This document shows positions 45,860 through 54,764 of a stretch of DNA of 64,000 bases, piece by piece. Below the pieces are notes generated by a model, which had not been told where the DNA came from, searched no databases, and was given only the letters and a program-made list of their open reading frames with translations. Each line of letters starts with the position of its first letter. Within the stretch, counting starts at the first letter, position 1. This DNA is from UBA6623 sp965217195. GTDB lineage: Bacteria; Acidobacteriota; Terriglobia; Bryobacterales; UBA6623. Location: NCBI GenBank assembly GCA_965217195.1, contig CBDCHL010000003.1, positions 1-64,000 of the forward strand. Direction: 5' to 3'. The translations under genes and the position numbers were made by a program.

Positions 45860-45890
45860 GCGGGTGCTGGCGGAATTGGTAGACCTAGAC
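45860..45890 (+). pseudogene. 5' fragment resembling tRNA-Leu
   Basis: The stretch starting GCGGGTGCTGGCGGAATTGG and continuing TAGACCTAGAC resembles the 5' acceptor strand and D arm of a bacterial tRNA-Leu. The anticodon arm, variable arm and T arm are absent. It may be a scar of integration or recombination at a tRNA gene, or chance similarity; the D-arm match is the strongest part. Confidence 0.4.
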
Positions 45891-45903
45891 AGTAGCATAT
45901 AAT
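45876..45903 (+). promoter_or_regulatory. Putative sigma-70 promoter for the TPR gene at 45958
   Basis: TTGGTA (45876-45881), 16 bases, then a perfect TATAAT (45898-45903). Expected start of transcription is near 45911, leaving a leader of about 47 bases. The -35 box lies inside the tRNA-Leu-like fragment. Confidence 0.5.
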
Positions 45904-45957
45904 ATATTCGGGTCACAGTGGGCTATAAAAGTGGTCTGATCAGGGAGCTCAAAGGAT

Positions 45958-47031
45958 ATGTACGAACACGCGTCCGGGTGCTCCGCACCGTCTCAAACCA
46001 AGCATTTTGGTAGCACGAAAGCCTGTGAATCCCCACACCGTAGAAAGCACGAAGTGGACAGACTTCCGCGTGTCAAAGCTGTGTTTGCGATGTCAGCTTT
46101 GACCCTGCTGGCCGTGTTCCCGGTGTCCTCAGCAGGTGAGTCGAGGCGCCCGGAAGAACTCGCCGCTCTAGCGTCGAAGGCCTTCGAGTCGGGAGACCTC
46201 GTGGAAGCGGAAAGAGCCTTGCTCCAGGCGCTGGACATTGATCCCGGCAACCCCTACTATGCGACGGCCCTTGGGGAGGTGTACCGAACCCTGGGAAAGG
46301 CGGACCTGGCGATCGCCCAGCTGGAAAAAGCATTGCGTGTCCTGCCGGGCGAATTCAGGATCCGCTACACGCTTGCCCAGGCCTACCAGAATACCGATGA
46401 CGATGCAAAGGCGTTAGAGGTCCTGGAGGGAGTCCAGCCGCCCGACTCCTTGCGCGGTCCGTGGACGTTCACCCAAGCGTTTAGCTTGTTCAGGCTTGGC
46501 AGACTTGAGGCGGCTGAGACCAAGTTCCATCATTTACTCCGCAATGACCTGATGCAAGGGCCGGCAAACTTTTTTGTCGCCAATTGCCATTTTGCTCGGC
46601 ATCAATTCGCCGAAGCCCTAGATTATTATGACAAAGCGATCGCGCTAGGAAACGTTCCGGAAAATAGGCTTTTGAACGTCTACTGGTACAACTACGGCCT
46701 TGCCTCTTATCATTTGGGCCGGTTCCGTCGATGTGCAGGAGCTTTCCGCGAATCGATTCAGCTGCACTCTCACGACCCTTTACCTTGGCTATTTCTCGGG
46801 CGCTGCGAAGCCGAGTCGGGCAACTTCAAAGAAGCGATCGCTGCCTTCGAAACGCTAATTAAAGGTGATCCGGATTTCAGCCCGGCGTATTTTCAGCTTG
46901 CCCGGCTTCATGTCGAATATGGCGATAAACAGCGGGCCAAAGAGCTTTTTCAAAAAGTCTCGGATCTCAAAAAACGAGAAGTGCAGCGACCGGAGCAACT
47001 GAGTTACCAATTGAAATTAACCAATAAATAA
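45958..47031 (+). CDS. TPR protein with signal segment
   Basis: 357 residues as read from the ATG at 45958; AAAGGA stands very close to it, so a later GTG at 46054 in front of the hydrophobic segment (VKAVFAMSALTLLAVFPVSS) may be the real start. Seven or so TPR units follow (ALASKAFESGDLVEAERALL, LGEVYRTLGKADLAIAQLEK, LGRCEAESGNFKEAIAAFET, LARLHVEYGDKQRAKELFQK). Likely an exported scaffold. It is divergent from the coupled TPR/CRTAC1 pair and convergent with CRTAC1 protein 4, whose stop is 24 bases away. Confidence 0.85.
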   Translation: MYEHASGCSAPSQTKHFGSTKACESPHRRKHEVDRLPRVKAVFAMSALTLLAVFPVSSAGESRRPEELAALASKAFESGDLVEAERALLQALDIDPGNPYYATALGEVYRTLGKADLAIAQLEKALRVLPGEFRIRYTLAQAYQNTDDDAKALEVLEGVQPPDSLRGPWTFTQAFSLFRLGRLEAAETKFHHLLRNDLMQGPANFFVANCHFARHQFAEALDYYDKAIALGNVPENRLLNVYWYNYGLASYHLGRFRRCAGAFRESIQLHSHDPLPWLFLGRCEAESGNFKEAIAAFETLIKGDPDFSPAYFQLARLHVEYGDKQRAKELFQKVSDLKKREVQRPEQLSYQLKLTNK

Positions 47032-47055
47032 GCCGGCCAGCTCGATTCGCATGAG

Positions 47056-48858
47056 CTACTTCACCGAAAGCGGCTGGTTAGCAGATCTGGAGGGCGTGGC
47101 AGGGGTTAGCGGCAAATCCTGACCCTCTTGAAGCAGTACCTCTCGATTGACTTCAGAACCACTGAAGCTTTGGCTAAGCCCGCTGGGCCAGCGGACTTGG
47201 ATGTTATCGACCTTCGCTGCGTAGGCAAGCCCGAAGTGCAACCGGGTCTCGCTGTGTGACATATAGCTGCCACCGCTGCGAACCTCGGCGATCTGCTTCA
47301 AACTCCCGGCCTCGACGGTGATACGGGCGCCGATGCCGTTGCGGTTCGACTTCGTGCCCAAAAGCTTCACTAACAACCAGTTCTGTTGTTCACCGCGGTT
47401 AACGAGTAGGCTCGGCCGGTTATCCAGATTGTTGACGACTACCTCGATAGCACCGTCGTTGTTGAGGTCACCGAAGGCCGCACCTCGAGCGGAGTGCCGG
47501 CCGAGAATCCCCGGGCCCGTTTGGGCTGAGATGTCAAGGAAGGCGCCGTTGCGGAGGTTCCAATAGATGTTCTTCTCTTGCTTGTAGGAGCTGTTCAAAT
47601 TCAAGCTATCGATCGAAGGATAGATATGACCGTTTACCATCATGATGTCTTTCCACCCGTCGTGGTCTACATCAACGAACCCAACCCCCCAGCCTAGAAA
47701 CCGGGTGTTGACTCCGAGACCGGCACGATACGTCACGTCGGTAAAGAATCGGTCCCCGTTGTTCTGATAGAGGGTCGGAGTATCCTCGGTAAAATTTGTT
47801 TTCACAATATCCAGCAGGCCGTCTTGATTAAAGTCTGCGGCGGCCGCGCCCATGCCTGCCTGTTCTAGACCATCCTGGTTGAAGGCGGTGCCCGAGGAGA
47901 TGCCAATGTCAGTAAAGGTGCCGTCGTGATTGTTGCGGAATAGGATGCTGGGCGTTGAATCGCAGGCGATGTAAACGTCAGGCCAGGTATCGTTGTCGAA
48001 ATCGCCGCTCAATACAGAAAAACAGTAATAGCCCGAAGGTCCCGTGAATCCACTTTCTTCCGAAACATCGACGAATGTCCCGTTTCCCACATTGTGATAG
48101 AGCGTATTTGTTTCTCCGGACAAACCTTGGGGCCCGCACACTACGGGGAGCCCCTTATACATACACAGATCGTTGTCTCCCGGCTTGGGGGAGTGCTCGG
48201 GATCGAAGCGGAGGTAGTTGGCAACTGCCAAATCCAGTTCGCCGTCGCGGTCGTAGTCGAGGAAGGAGCAGCCGGCCCCCCAGCGGGTCCCGTCTTCCGG
48301 GAGTCCCGCGGTCGCGGTGACATTGCGAAAGGTACCGTTGCCTTGGTTCCGATATAGAATATTCGGGCCGTAGTAAGTGACAAAAAGATCGTCGAACCCG
48401 TCATTGTCATAATCACCGACACAAACCCCCTGGCCCCAGCCGGTGTGCACCAGTCGAGCCTTCGTCGTGACATCCTCGAATTTCAGACCGCCACGGTTTC
48501 GGAAAAGCCGGTTTGTAGGTCGGGGTTCTCCTGCGTCATAACGCCATTTCGCGCCATTGACCAGAAAAATGTCTGCCAGGCCATCGTTGTCGAAGTCGAA
48601 AATCGCCGCGCCGCTGCCCGTGGCCTCGAGGAGATAGAGTTTTTCCACTGGGTCTCCCGCAACATGTCGAAATTGGAGGCCTGCTTCGGCGGCTACGTCT
48701 TCAAACCACACTTTGGGAAGGGGTCGGTCGCTCTTTGCAAGAGGAGAAGCCCGAGGCTGCCTTCGCGGCGCCGCCATACCTTGGGCCAGCACCCGGAGGG
48801 GCCACGCCAGCAAAAACAATACGCCGAGCAGAATTCCTCGCTTCTGCCTATCAGACAT
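47056..48858 (-). CDS. CRTAC1-type FG-GAP/ASPIC-UnbV secreted protein 4
   Basis: About 600 residues from the ATG at 48858, chosen because it starts a signal peptide (GILLGVLFLLAWPLRVLAQ); upstream ATGs at 48885 and 48987 are in frame. Blades: DFDNDGLADI, DYDNDGFDDL, DYDRDGELDL, DFDNDTWPDV, DFNQDGLLDI, DVDHDGWKDI, DLNNDGAIEV. ASPIC/UnbV: NRNGIGARITVEAGSL, LHFGLAYAAKVDNIQVRWPS. It is most like protein 2 of this window (shared SGWGQG- and LGVNTRFLGWG-type segments). Probable exported propeller; partner unknown, though TPR genes flank it on both sides. Confidence 0.88.
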   Translation of the reverse strand: MSDRQKRGILLGVLFLLAWPLRVLAQGMAAPRRQPRASPLAKSDRPLPKVWFEDVAAEAGLQFRHVAGDPVEKLYLLEATGSGAAIFDFDNDGLADIFLVNGAKWRYDAGEPRPTNRLFRNRGGLKFEDVTTKARLVHTGWGQGVCVGDYDNDGFDDLFVTYYGPNILYRNQGNGTFRNVTATAGLPEDGTRWGAGCSFLDYDRDGELDLAVANYLRFDPEHSPKPGDNDLCMYKGLPVVCGPQGLSGETNTLYHNVGNGTFVDVSEESGFTGPSGYYCFSVLSGDFDNDTWPDVYIACDSTPSILFRNNHDGTFTDIGISSGTAFNQDGLEQAGMGAAAADFNQDGLLDIVKTNFTEDTPTLYQNNGDRFFTDVTYRAGLGVNTRFLGWGVGFVDVDHDGWKDIMMVNGHIYPSIDSLNLNSSYKQEKNIYWNLRNGAFLDISAQTGPGILGRHSARGAAFGDLNNDGAIEVVVNNLDNRPSLLVNRGEQQNWLLVKLLGTKSNRNGIGARITVEAGSLKQIAEVRSGGSYMSHSETRLHFGLAYAAKVDNIQVRWPSGLSQSFSGSEVNREVLLQEGQDLPLTPATPSRSANQPLSVK

Positions 48859-49018
48859 TCGGCACAGGCCATTATTGAAGAACATTGAGCTTCTTTGCGG
48901 CAGATCATACGTATACCATAACGCGAGGGTGTGCACGGCCCCCGGCGCACGACCGTACGCTGGCTGTGCAGTGGTTCCGCCATCCACTGTTGGCGACAGA
49001 ACCGTAACTCCGTACCTG

Positions 49019-51896
49019 CTAGGATTTGAGGATCAGTTCCGGGGCGACCGAGCGAAATGGGGAAGTCGTCGTCGACATCGATGGCAGGCTTGCGGTAAGA
49101 CATTCGGGACGAACTCCCAACACCATGCCAGCAACGTGCTTCTCCTCGACGATCCGGTCGCGCTCGGCTTTGGCGATTACGTCACCGGGGTCCAGCCGTA
49201 GGGCTTCCTCAAAGGCGATTAGCGCCTCGTCGTTATGGTCTAGGTCGACGAGGGCCTGTCCCAGTTGCCGGTGGGTTTCGGCAGACGACGAGCGGAGCCT
49301 AATCGCATCGCGATAAGCCGCGACGGCCCGTTCGGTTTGTCCAGCCTGAAGTTGGGCTTGAGCGAGGCCGTTCGCGGCCTCAAAAGAGGAGGGTCGGAGC
49401 CGAAGAGCCTCGGAGTGGGACTCGGCCGCAGCCACAAAGTCGCCGCGACCTGCCAGCGCGTCACCCAAGGAAAGGTAACCCGCCGATGATTCGGGCGCGA
49501 GCTGAGTGACCAGGCGGAGCCTTCCAACGGCGTCGTCTCAGGTCACCGCTCACCAGAGAAGCGCGGGCTTCGGCCATCAGAACGGTCGCGGTCTCGCCTT
49601 TCTGTTTGTCCGCCACTCATTCGCGGCCCTCTTCCAAAGCACTGCGGGCCTCGTCACGCGGGCCGGAACGAGCCAGTGCGAGACCCAACTGGTACCTCGC
49701 TTCGCCGAGGTTGGGGTCCAATTGGATGGCTGTTTGGAGGTGCCGTATTCCGTCGTCGGCCTGTTGGCTCGCCACGAGAGCCTTTCCCAACGCGGCGTGT
49801 GCGGCGGCGTAGTTAGGTTGGATAGATATAGCGCGTCGAAGGTGGTCGACCTCCTTCTCTCGATCGTTCTTGCGCGCATAGGCCTGGGCCAGGTTGAATT
49901 CGGCTTTGAATAGGCCCGGTTCCTGCTCAAGGGCGGCCCGCAACTCGCGGATAGCTTCGTCTGGATCGACGATCACCAGCGTGGCCCCGAGGTTGGCTCG
50001 GGCTTCGGCGTAGTCAGGCCGGTGCCGGAGCGCTTCGCGGTAGGCCGCGATGGCCTCCTCGGGCTTGTCGGTTTGCGTGAGAACAAATCCGAGGTTGTTG
50101 TGAGCTTCTGTGTTGTCCGGCTGGAGATCGAGAGCCTTTCGAAATGCGGCGATCACTTTGGCAGAGTCGGCGCCATGCCGTCCCAGCAAGCGCCCAAGCG
50201 TGTTATGGGCCGCGGCATTCTCGGGCTGGTCTTGCACCGCGGCTTGCAGCGCCGCCACCGCAACGCCTAGGTCAGGGAGCGGGCCTTCTGGGTCGACCAG
50301 GTTCAACGCCGCCTCGAATTGACCCACCGCCGGCGGAAGGTGGCCCGCCTGGAGGAACACCACCGCGAGGTCGACGTAGGGAGCCGGCAGCTTGGAGTTC
50401 AGCGCGATGGCACGCTGCAAATAGCGGCGCGCGGGATCGAGTTGGCCCAGCTCGCGCATGGCCATTCCTAGAAAGGCATTGGCTTCGGCCGAGGAGGGAT
50501 CGAGTTGCAAAGCCTGTTCAAGTTCGGAGACTGCTTCGCTTCGCTCGCCGAGATACCACAGGGCGAGGCCGAGATGGTAGTGAGGCTCGGCTAAGCCCGG
50601 ATGCAACTCCACAGCTCGCCGGAGGTGTTTCTCGGAAGCGACTAGTTCGCCTTGTTGGCCCAGAAGGAATCCGAGCAGGTTGTGGCCTTCGGCGAAGTTG
50701 GGGTCGGCCTCGACTGCGAGCTGCAACAAGGCGATGGCGGACGTCGCATCCTTCCGGGCCATGGCGTCCGTAGCCGCTTTTAAATGCGTGCTTGCCTCGG
50801 CATTCGGTTGTTTTATGGCAGCTTTGGCTCGGCGGCGCAGGGGAGCGGCCTTCTGCTTGAGCGTGAGGCCGAGCCCGTAGTAGGCCTCCCGCAGCTCCGG
50901 ATTCAAACTCAGGGTCTTATCGAACTCGTCGATCGCTTTATCGAGATCAGGGATCTGCCGCAGCGTTTGCGCCAGCTGGTAGTGGATGTCCGCTTGGTTC
51001 GGGTGCCGATCTGCGAGAGTCTGGAAGTGGTCTAGCGCCTCTTCAGCTTCGCTGGCGCTGCGTAACGTGATGGCCAGGTTGTTGAGGATCTGGTCGTCGT
51101 CGGGCCGGAGGGAAAGCGCGTGCCGCAACACCTCAACCGCTTCTTCGACCTCTCCGCTGTTAGCGAGCGCCGTCCCCAGGTTGTCGTGCGCTCGGACGAA
51201 GCCCGGCTGAAGCTCCACGGCGCGGCGGTAGTGCTCCACGGCGAGCAAGAAGCGCTTCTTTGATGCGTAGGCGACGCCGAGCCAGTTGTGCGCCTCGGCG
51301 GCGCACAGACCCGGACTGGCGCTGCTAGCGCATCCGGCTCTTACCTCGGATGAGTCGGGGGTTTGTTCCACCGCGGCCCGCAGGTGCTCAATGGCGCCGT
51401 CGATCTGTCCGGTGCGCTGCAGCAGCAGGCCTAGCTCGATTCGGGTGGGGGTATGGGCTGGTTTCAGCCTGACGGCTTTGTTCAGTTCCGCGATGGCCGC
51501 TTCTAGCTGGCCCGCGTTGCGCAGCGCCAGGCCAAGGTTGTAGCTCGCCTCGTGTGATTCGGGTTGTAGCTCGGCGGCGCGGGAGAACGCGTCGAGAGCT
51601 TCATCCGTCTTCCCTAATTGGCTGAGAACGACACCGAGCGCGATCAGAGTTTCTGGATGGTTGGGGATCAGCTTGAGAACCTCCCGAAACTCGCCGGCCG
51701 CTTGTTCGAACCGCCTCTGTTCCAGAAGCTGGACGCCAAGTTGGTAGTGTTCACTCGGGGATTGAGCGAGTCCCCAGGTCGCCAGCGCGAGCACCAGGGC
51801 GGCGGCGCTACAAAGGCGGAACGGCGATTGACCAAGGCCCCGACCCGAGGACGGGCCCAGCGAATGAGCCGCGGCGGGCGTTCGATTCCTAGCCAT
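49019..51896 (-). pseudogene. Large TPR protein, stop codon and frameshift near C-terminus
   Basis: Begins at the ATG at 51896 with an export signal (FRLCSAAALVLALATWGLAQ) and continues with more than fifteen TPR units to a TGA at 49617-49619. After the TGA the same frame stays protein-like (ADKQKGETATVLMAEARASL, VSGDL). Near 49540 one base is off, and further TPR sequence (DAVGRLRLVTQLAPESSAGY, LSLGDALAGRGDFVAAAESH) continues in the next frame to 49019. An ancestral protein of about 950 residues is thus split by one stop and one frameshift. The first 760 residues could still be made as a shortened TPR scaffold. Alternatively the lesions are sequencing errors. Confidence 0.8.
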
Positions 51897-52536
51897 GAGG
51901 GAAGTGATTGGAAGCAAGCAGGCTACGGCGTTGATTTTACCAGCCTGACGGATCAAGCTGGCGCGGGAGAGTCCACCAGCGACCGAGTTACAAATCATTG
52001 GGCCGCCGAGATCAGCCAGCGCCCAAGGCCCCGCGGAAAGCCTAAGCCTCAAATCCGTGCTGCAGCCGGTGGTGCGTCGAATCGTAGGTCTGGCGCGACT
52101 TGAAGTGCTCGTAGCGGCCCCGACTTTCGAAGACGGGCGTCGCGCCTTGATCCTGGCGAATACGGCATTACAGTCGCATGAGACCGGCCGCGTTGTGAAG
52201 GTCGACTACGGCGGGTAGAATCTGGTCGGCCCGGCTGGATCGCAAGACCGCAGCCAAGCTGCAACACTCAGGGGCTGCGAAAAAATGGGGCTGTACCGAG
52301 CGCCTATCGAACAAGTTCATTGAATCAGTAACCGAGTCCGGCGCGAAGCGGACTGTCCCCCATTTTTTCCCACGCACTAGGCTAGGCACCCGGCGGTGTT
52401 TTGCCCCTTCGACGAGCAGGCTGACTGGCCGATTCACCCCGCCCGCCGCAGTCTAGCGGGTTACCATTGGGAGTAGAGTCAGACCGAAGGGTTGATCAGC
52501 CGGAGGCATTTCCAATCTGGAACCACGCGGCACGCG
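51897..52536. other. Intergenic stretch, mostly without genes
   Basis: No supported gene. It contains the MITE-like repeat at 52277-52375. Short minus-strand patches near 52060-52170 look protein-like but belong to no family I can name. Confidence 0.4.
52277..52375 (-). repeat. MITE-like repeat with AAAAAATGGGGGACAGTCC ends, copy A
   Basis: About 99 bases bounded by imperfect inverted ends: GCGAAAAAATGGGGCTGTAC on the left and the complement of GGGAAAAAATGGGGGACAGT on the right. The right end and its flank (CTAGTGC) match copy B at 60752-60858 read from the other strand. No coding capacity. Confidence 0.6.
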
Positions 52537-52705
52537 TCAACCCCAGATAGCCCTTCGGGCGCTCTTGAGTTCGTCGTCAGCTCTGCGCCTGAGGCTTCGG
52601 TAGTCGGGATCTGCTTCGTTATCGAACAGGGCACGGTCCAGGCCCTGAAGGCGTTCCAGTCGGGCCCGGTTGGCCTCGGCAAATCGCTTGAGATGAGCGT
52701 GTCAC
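52537..52705 (-). pseudogene. C-terminal fragment of an unidentified protein
   Basis: The minus strand reads HLKRFAEANRARLERLQGLD, then RALFDNEADPDYRSLRRRAD and DELKSARRAIWG before a TGA at 52537-52539. It is a strongly charged helical end of some protein. I cannot assign a family. The upstream side is joined to isomerase and other debris. Confidence 0.35.
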
Positions 52706-52744
52706 CAACAGGTACCGAACCCGAACCATAAGTCGCCTGAATGA

Positions 52745-53253
52745 GTTGTGGGCGGCCAAGCGAACTGCGCAGAAAGCGAGATCCTGCAGGACGTCCCCAA
52801 CGTAGTCCATCTCCTGCCGCTTCTCGATCACGCCGTCGCCAAAAAAGGTAGCAGAAGCACTCGGAGGCCAAGCTTCTCCGTGATCCGGATGGCGTCGCTC
52901 ACCCAGCGCCGACCAAGTTGGTCGTTCTTCAGATAGTTGTCATGCAGCCGATCGACGCAGGTTGAGGTAAGCGCGACGCCATGTTTCTTGCTTTCGGAGT
53001 GGTAGGTGTGCTGAACCTCCTCGTTGTCAAGCGGCAATTTACCGTCGACCAATTCGCGTCCCAGGGCGACTTGAACGCCCGAGAAACCGCAGGCCTTGGC
53101 CATTGCGACCGCTGCGGGATCAGCGGACAGCCTGAGGTTCCAGTCCGTCACGCCGACGCGAAACTCGGTCTTCTGCGGAGACCCAGGAAGGGTAAGGCTC
53201 ACCATTACCGAGCCCAGTGATCCCACCAAGAACTCGCGCCGCTTCAGCCTCAT
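52745..53253 (-). pseudogene. Sugar phosphate isomerase/epimerase, frameshifted and truncated
   Basis: Starts at the ATG at 53253 with a Tat-like signal (MRLKRREFLVGSLGSVMVSL). The TIM-barrel beginning of the xylose-isomerase-like family is clear: FRVGVTDWNLRLSADPAAVA, GFSGVQVALGRELVDGKLPL, GVALTSTCVDRLHDNYL, then AIRITEKLGLRVLLLPF. In a run of T near 52845 one base is missing, so FGDGVIEKRQEMDYVGDVLQ lies in the next frame. Similarity ends at about 52750, before the metal-binding Glu and His positions. No function remains. Confidence 0.8.
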
Positions 53254-53455
53254 CTCACTACTCCTGGTCTTTCGAAGACTTGATCCAGACTTATTGCCCG
53301 GCCGAGAACGCAAGCACCCTCCGCGAGGATGGGCTCCTAGCTAGCTCCTGAGCGAGTCTACATTCGCCCGGACCTTGAAGGCAAACCCGGCGGTCTGCAC
53401 GACCGAATGGGAAGCCGCAGCGCAATGGCTCTCTGACCAGCGAGTTTTGTCTGAA

Positions 53456-53705
53456 CCGGAATTTCCGATTTGAACCTCCAGCAGAGTGATGATACACTCT
53501 CCGCAATCGGGCGGCAAGTATCGTCCTGCGTCTCGGCTTGGGCAAGCAGTTCGCGGTTCACACCATTAGCCCCAGCAAGTTCTCCTCGCTCGCCAGCATT
53601 TCCGTTCCGAAGCCGTGTCGCGTCGAGGGCAAGGCCACTCCGGGGTCCCAGTTGCTCTTCGAGCCGATCAAGCGAAGGGGGTCAAAGGTCAGCCGACATT
53701 CGGAC
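53456..53705 (-). mobile_element. IS1380-family remnant 4, internally deleted
   Basis: Minus-strand pieces of the N-terminal transposase (LTFDPLRLIGSKSNWDPGVA, then FGTEMLASEENLLGLM and, in a shifted frame, NRELLAQAETQDDTC) are joined directly to a terminal repeat like CCGGAATTTCCGATTTGA (53456-53473). The whole catalytic part is gone. As with the other copies, the next gene outward (isomerase) runs in the same direction. Confidence 0.7.
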
Positions 53706-53784
53706 GGCGTCGTTAACGTCCTCGTAGAGCTTCCAGCCGAGAGTAGACTGACTGCCGCAGCAGGTGTAGGCGACGATACAGCTC

Positions 53785-54093
53785 TCAAGCCTTGTCGATT
53801 GACTCGGCGACTCGGTTAGCGGATCGGGTGGCTGCTTCCATCCCCCAGCGCAAATTATCGGCGTAGGCCCCCGCAAAATGGATCCGTCCGTGGGGCTCCA
53901 TGACGATCGGCCAGAATCTGGCCAGCTCACCGACCTTGTAGTCAATGCGCTCACAGCCAGGAGCCCAGGGATCCCGGCTCCAGTCCTTCAGGATTCCAAA
54001 CTCAATGTTTTCCGATAGTCCTTCGTAATACCTGCGGAACGTAGTCAAAGCCGTCTCTGCGGACACCGTCGCTTCCGCGTTACCAAGCAGAAT
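53785..54093 (-). pseudogene. Flavin amine oxidase, C-terminal fragment
   Basis: Reads ETALTTFRRYYEGLSENIEF, then KDWSRDPWAPGCERIDYKVG and GRIHFAGAYADNLRWGMEAA, TRSANRVAESI. The HFAGxxx motif and the WGMEAA segment are the FAD-binding C-terminal signature of flavin monoamine oxidases. The upstream 350 or more residues are missing; the break is exactly at the IS6-type repeat end at 54094. Inactive. Confidence 0.82.
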
Positions 54094-54213
54094 GGCATTG
54101 TCAAGTTAACACACGACGGCTTGAGACAGCCCCAAGATATGGGCGATGAGCCCATACCCGACTACCCGATATGGTGGCGCCTGCCCTCGAAAATCCGTTA
54201 GCTTGACAATGCC
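54094..54213. repeat. 120-bp MITE with IS6-type terminal repeats
   Basis: GGCATTGTCAAGTTAAC (54094-54110) and GTTAGCTTGACAATGCC (54197-54213) form near-perfect inverted ends, identical in type to the IS6 elements at 18628 and 21042. The 86 bases between hold no gene. It separates an amine-oxidase fragment from an unrelated small frame, so it seems to have caused a deletion or insertion there. Confidence 0.75.
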
Positions 54214-54378
54214 TTCGTCGCCGTCCTCACGCCGAACCTTATAGATCTTGCCCGTGCTCGTATCGGTAGCAGTCAAAACAAGGGGTGCTGGTCCTTCGTT
54301 TATGGCGTCATGGTAGCCACGGACTCGGAACCCGCGGTCTTCGATTTCTTTCACAGCGGCACGGGTAAGACTCAGCAT
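54214..54378 (-). pseudogene. Fragment of an unidentified small protein
   Basis: From an ATG at 54378: MLSLTRAAVKEIEDRGFRVR, then GYHDAINEGPAPLVLTATDT and STGKIYKVRREDGDE, where the 120-bp repeat begins; the frame then runs on into the repeat to 54106. Looks like the first 55 residues of a soluble protein of unknown family. Confidence 0.4.
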
Positions 54379-54419
54379 GATCACTCGCCGTTGATGACCT
54401 CCGCCTTGCGTCTAGCCGA

Positions 54420-54725
54420 TCAGAGCTTTTCCGCATGGGTCGAAGTCGCTGCGTCGAGGTGCCTGACAAGCTTACGACGAAGCGTTGTGTCGATGAAACC
54501 AGGGCTGGTACAGACATTCACAAGGTCCGGCTTGAGCCAGGCCAGTTGAGGGTTAGCTCCTATCGTGAAGCGATCTGCAACGCTGTTCCAGCCCCGCTCG
54601 GATAGCCACATGTCAGGGCGGTCGATGGATTCCTTCACCAACCAGTGCACACGCAATTTGGCCAGCGACGCATCGCGAAATAATATAAACTTTCCATAGA
54701 AGCGGACAAACCGCCGGTAAGCCAC
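54420..54725 (-). CDS. Hypothetical protein, 101 residues
   Basis: A GTG-started frame (AYRRFVRFYGKFILFRDASL, then AKLRVHWLVKESIDRPDMWL) that begins 40 bases after the lipase-like gene in the same direction. Composition is protein-like, with balanced charges and no membrane segment. I know no family. It may be a fragment, since the surroundings are eroded. Confidence 0.4.
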   Translation of the reverse strand: MAYRRFVRFYGKFILFRDASLAKLRVHWLVKESIDRPDMWLSERGWNSVADRFTIGANPQLAWLKPDLVNVCTSPGFIDTTLRRKLVRHLDAATSTHAEKL

Positions 54726-54764
54726 GCCCCTCCGCGTCGTGGGCGCGGCAGGCGCGGCCCCGCG

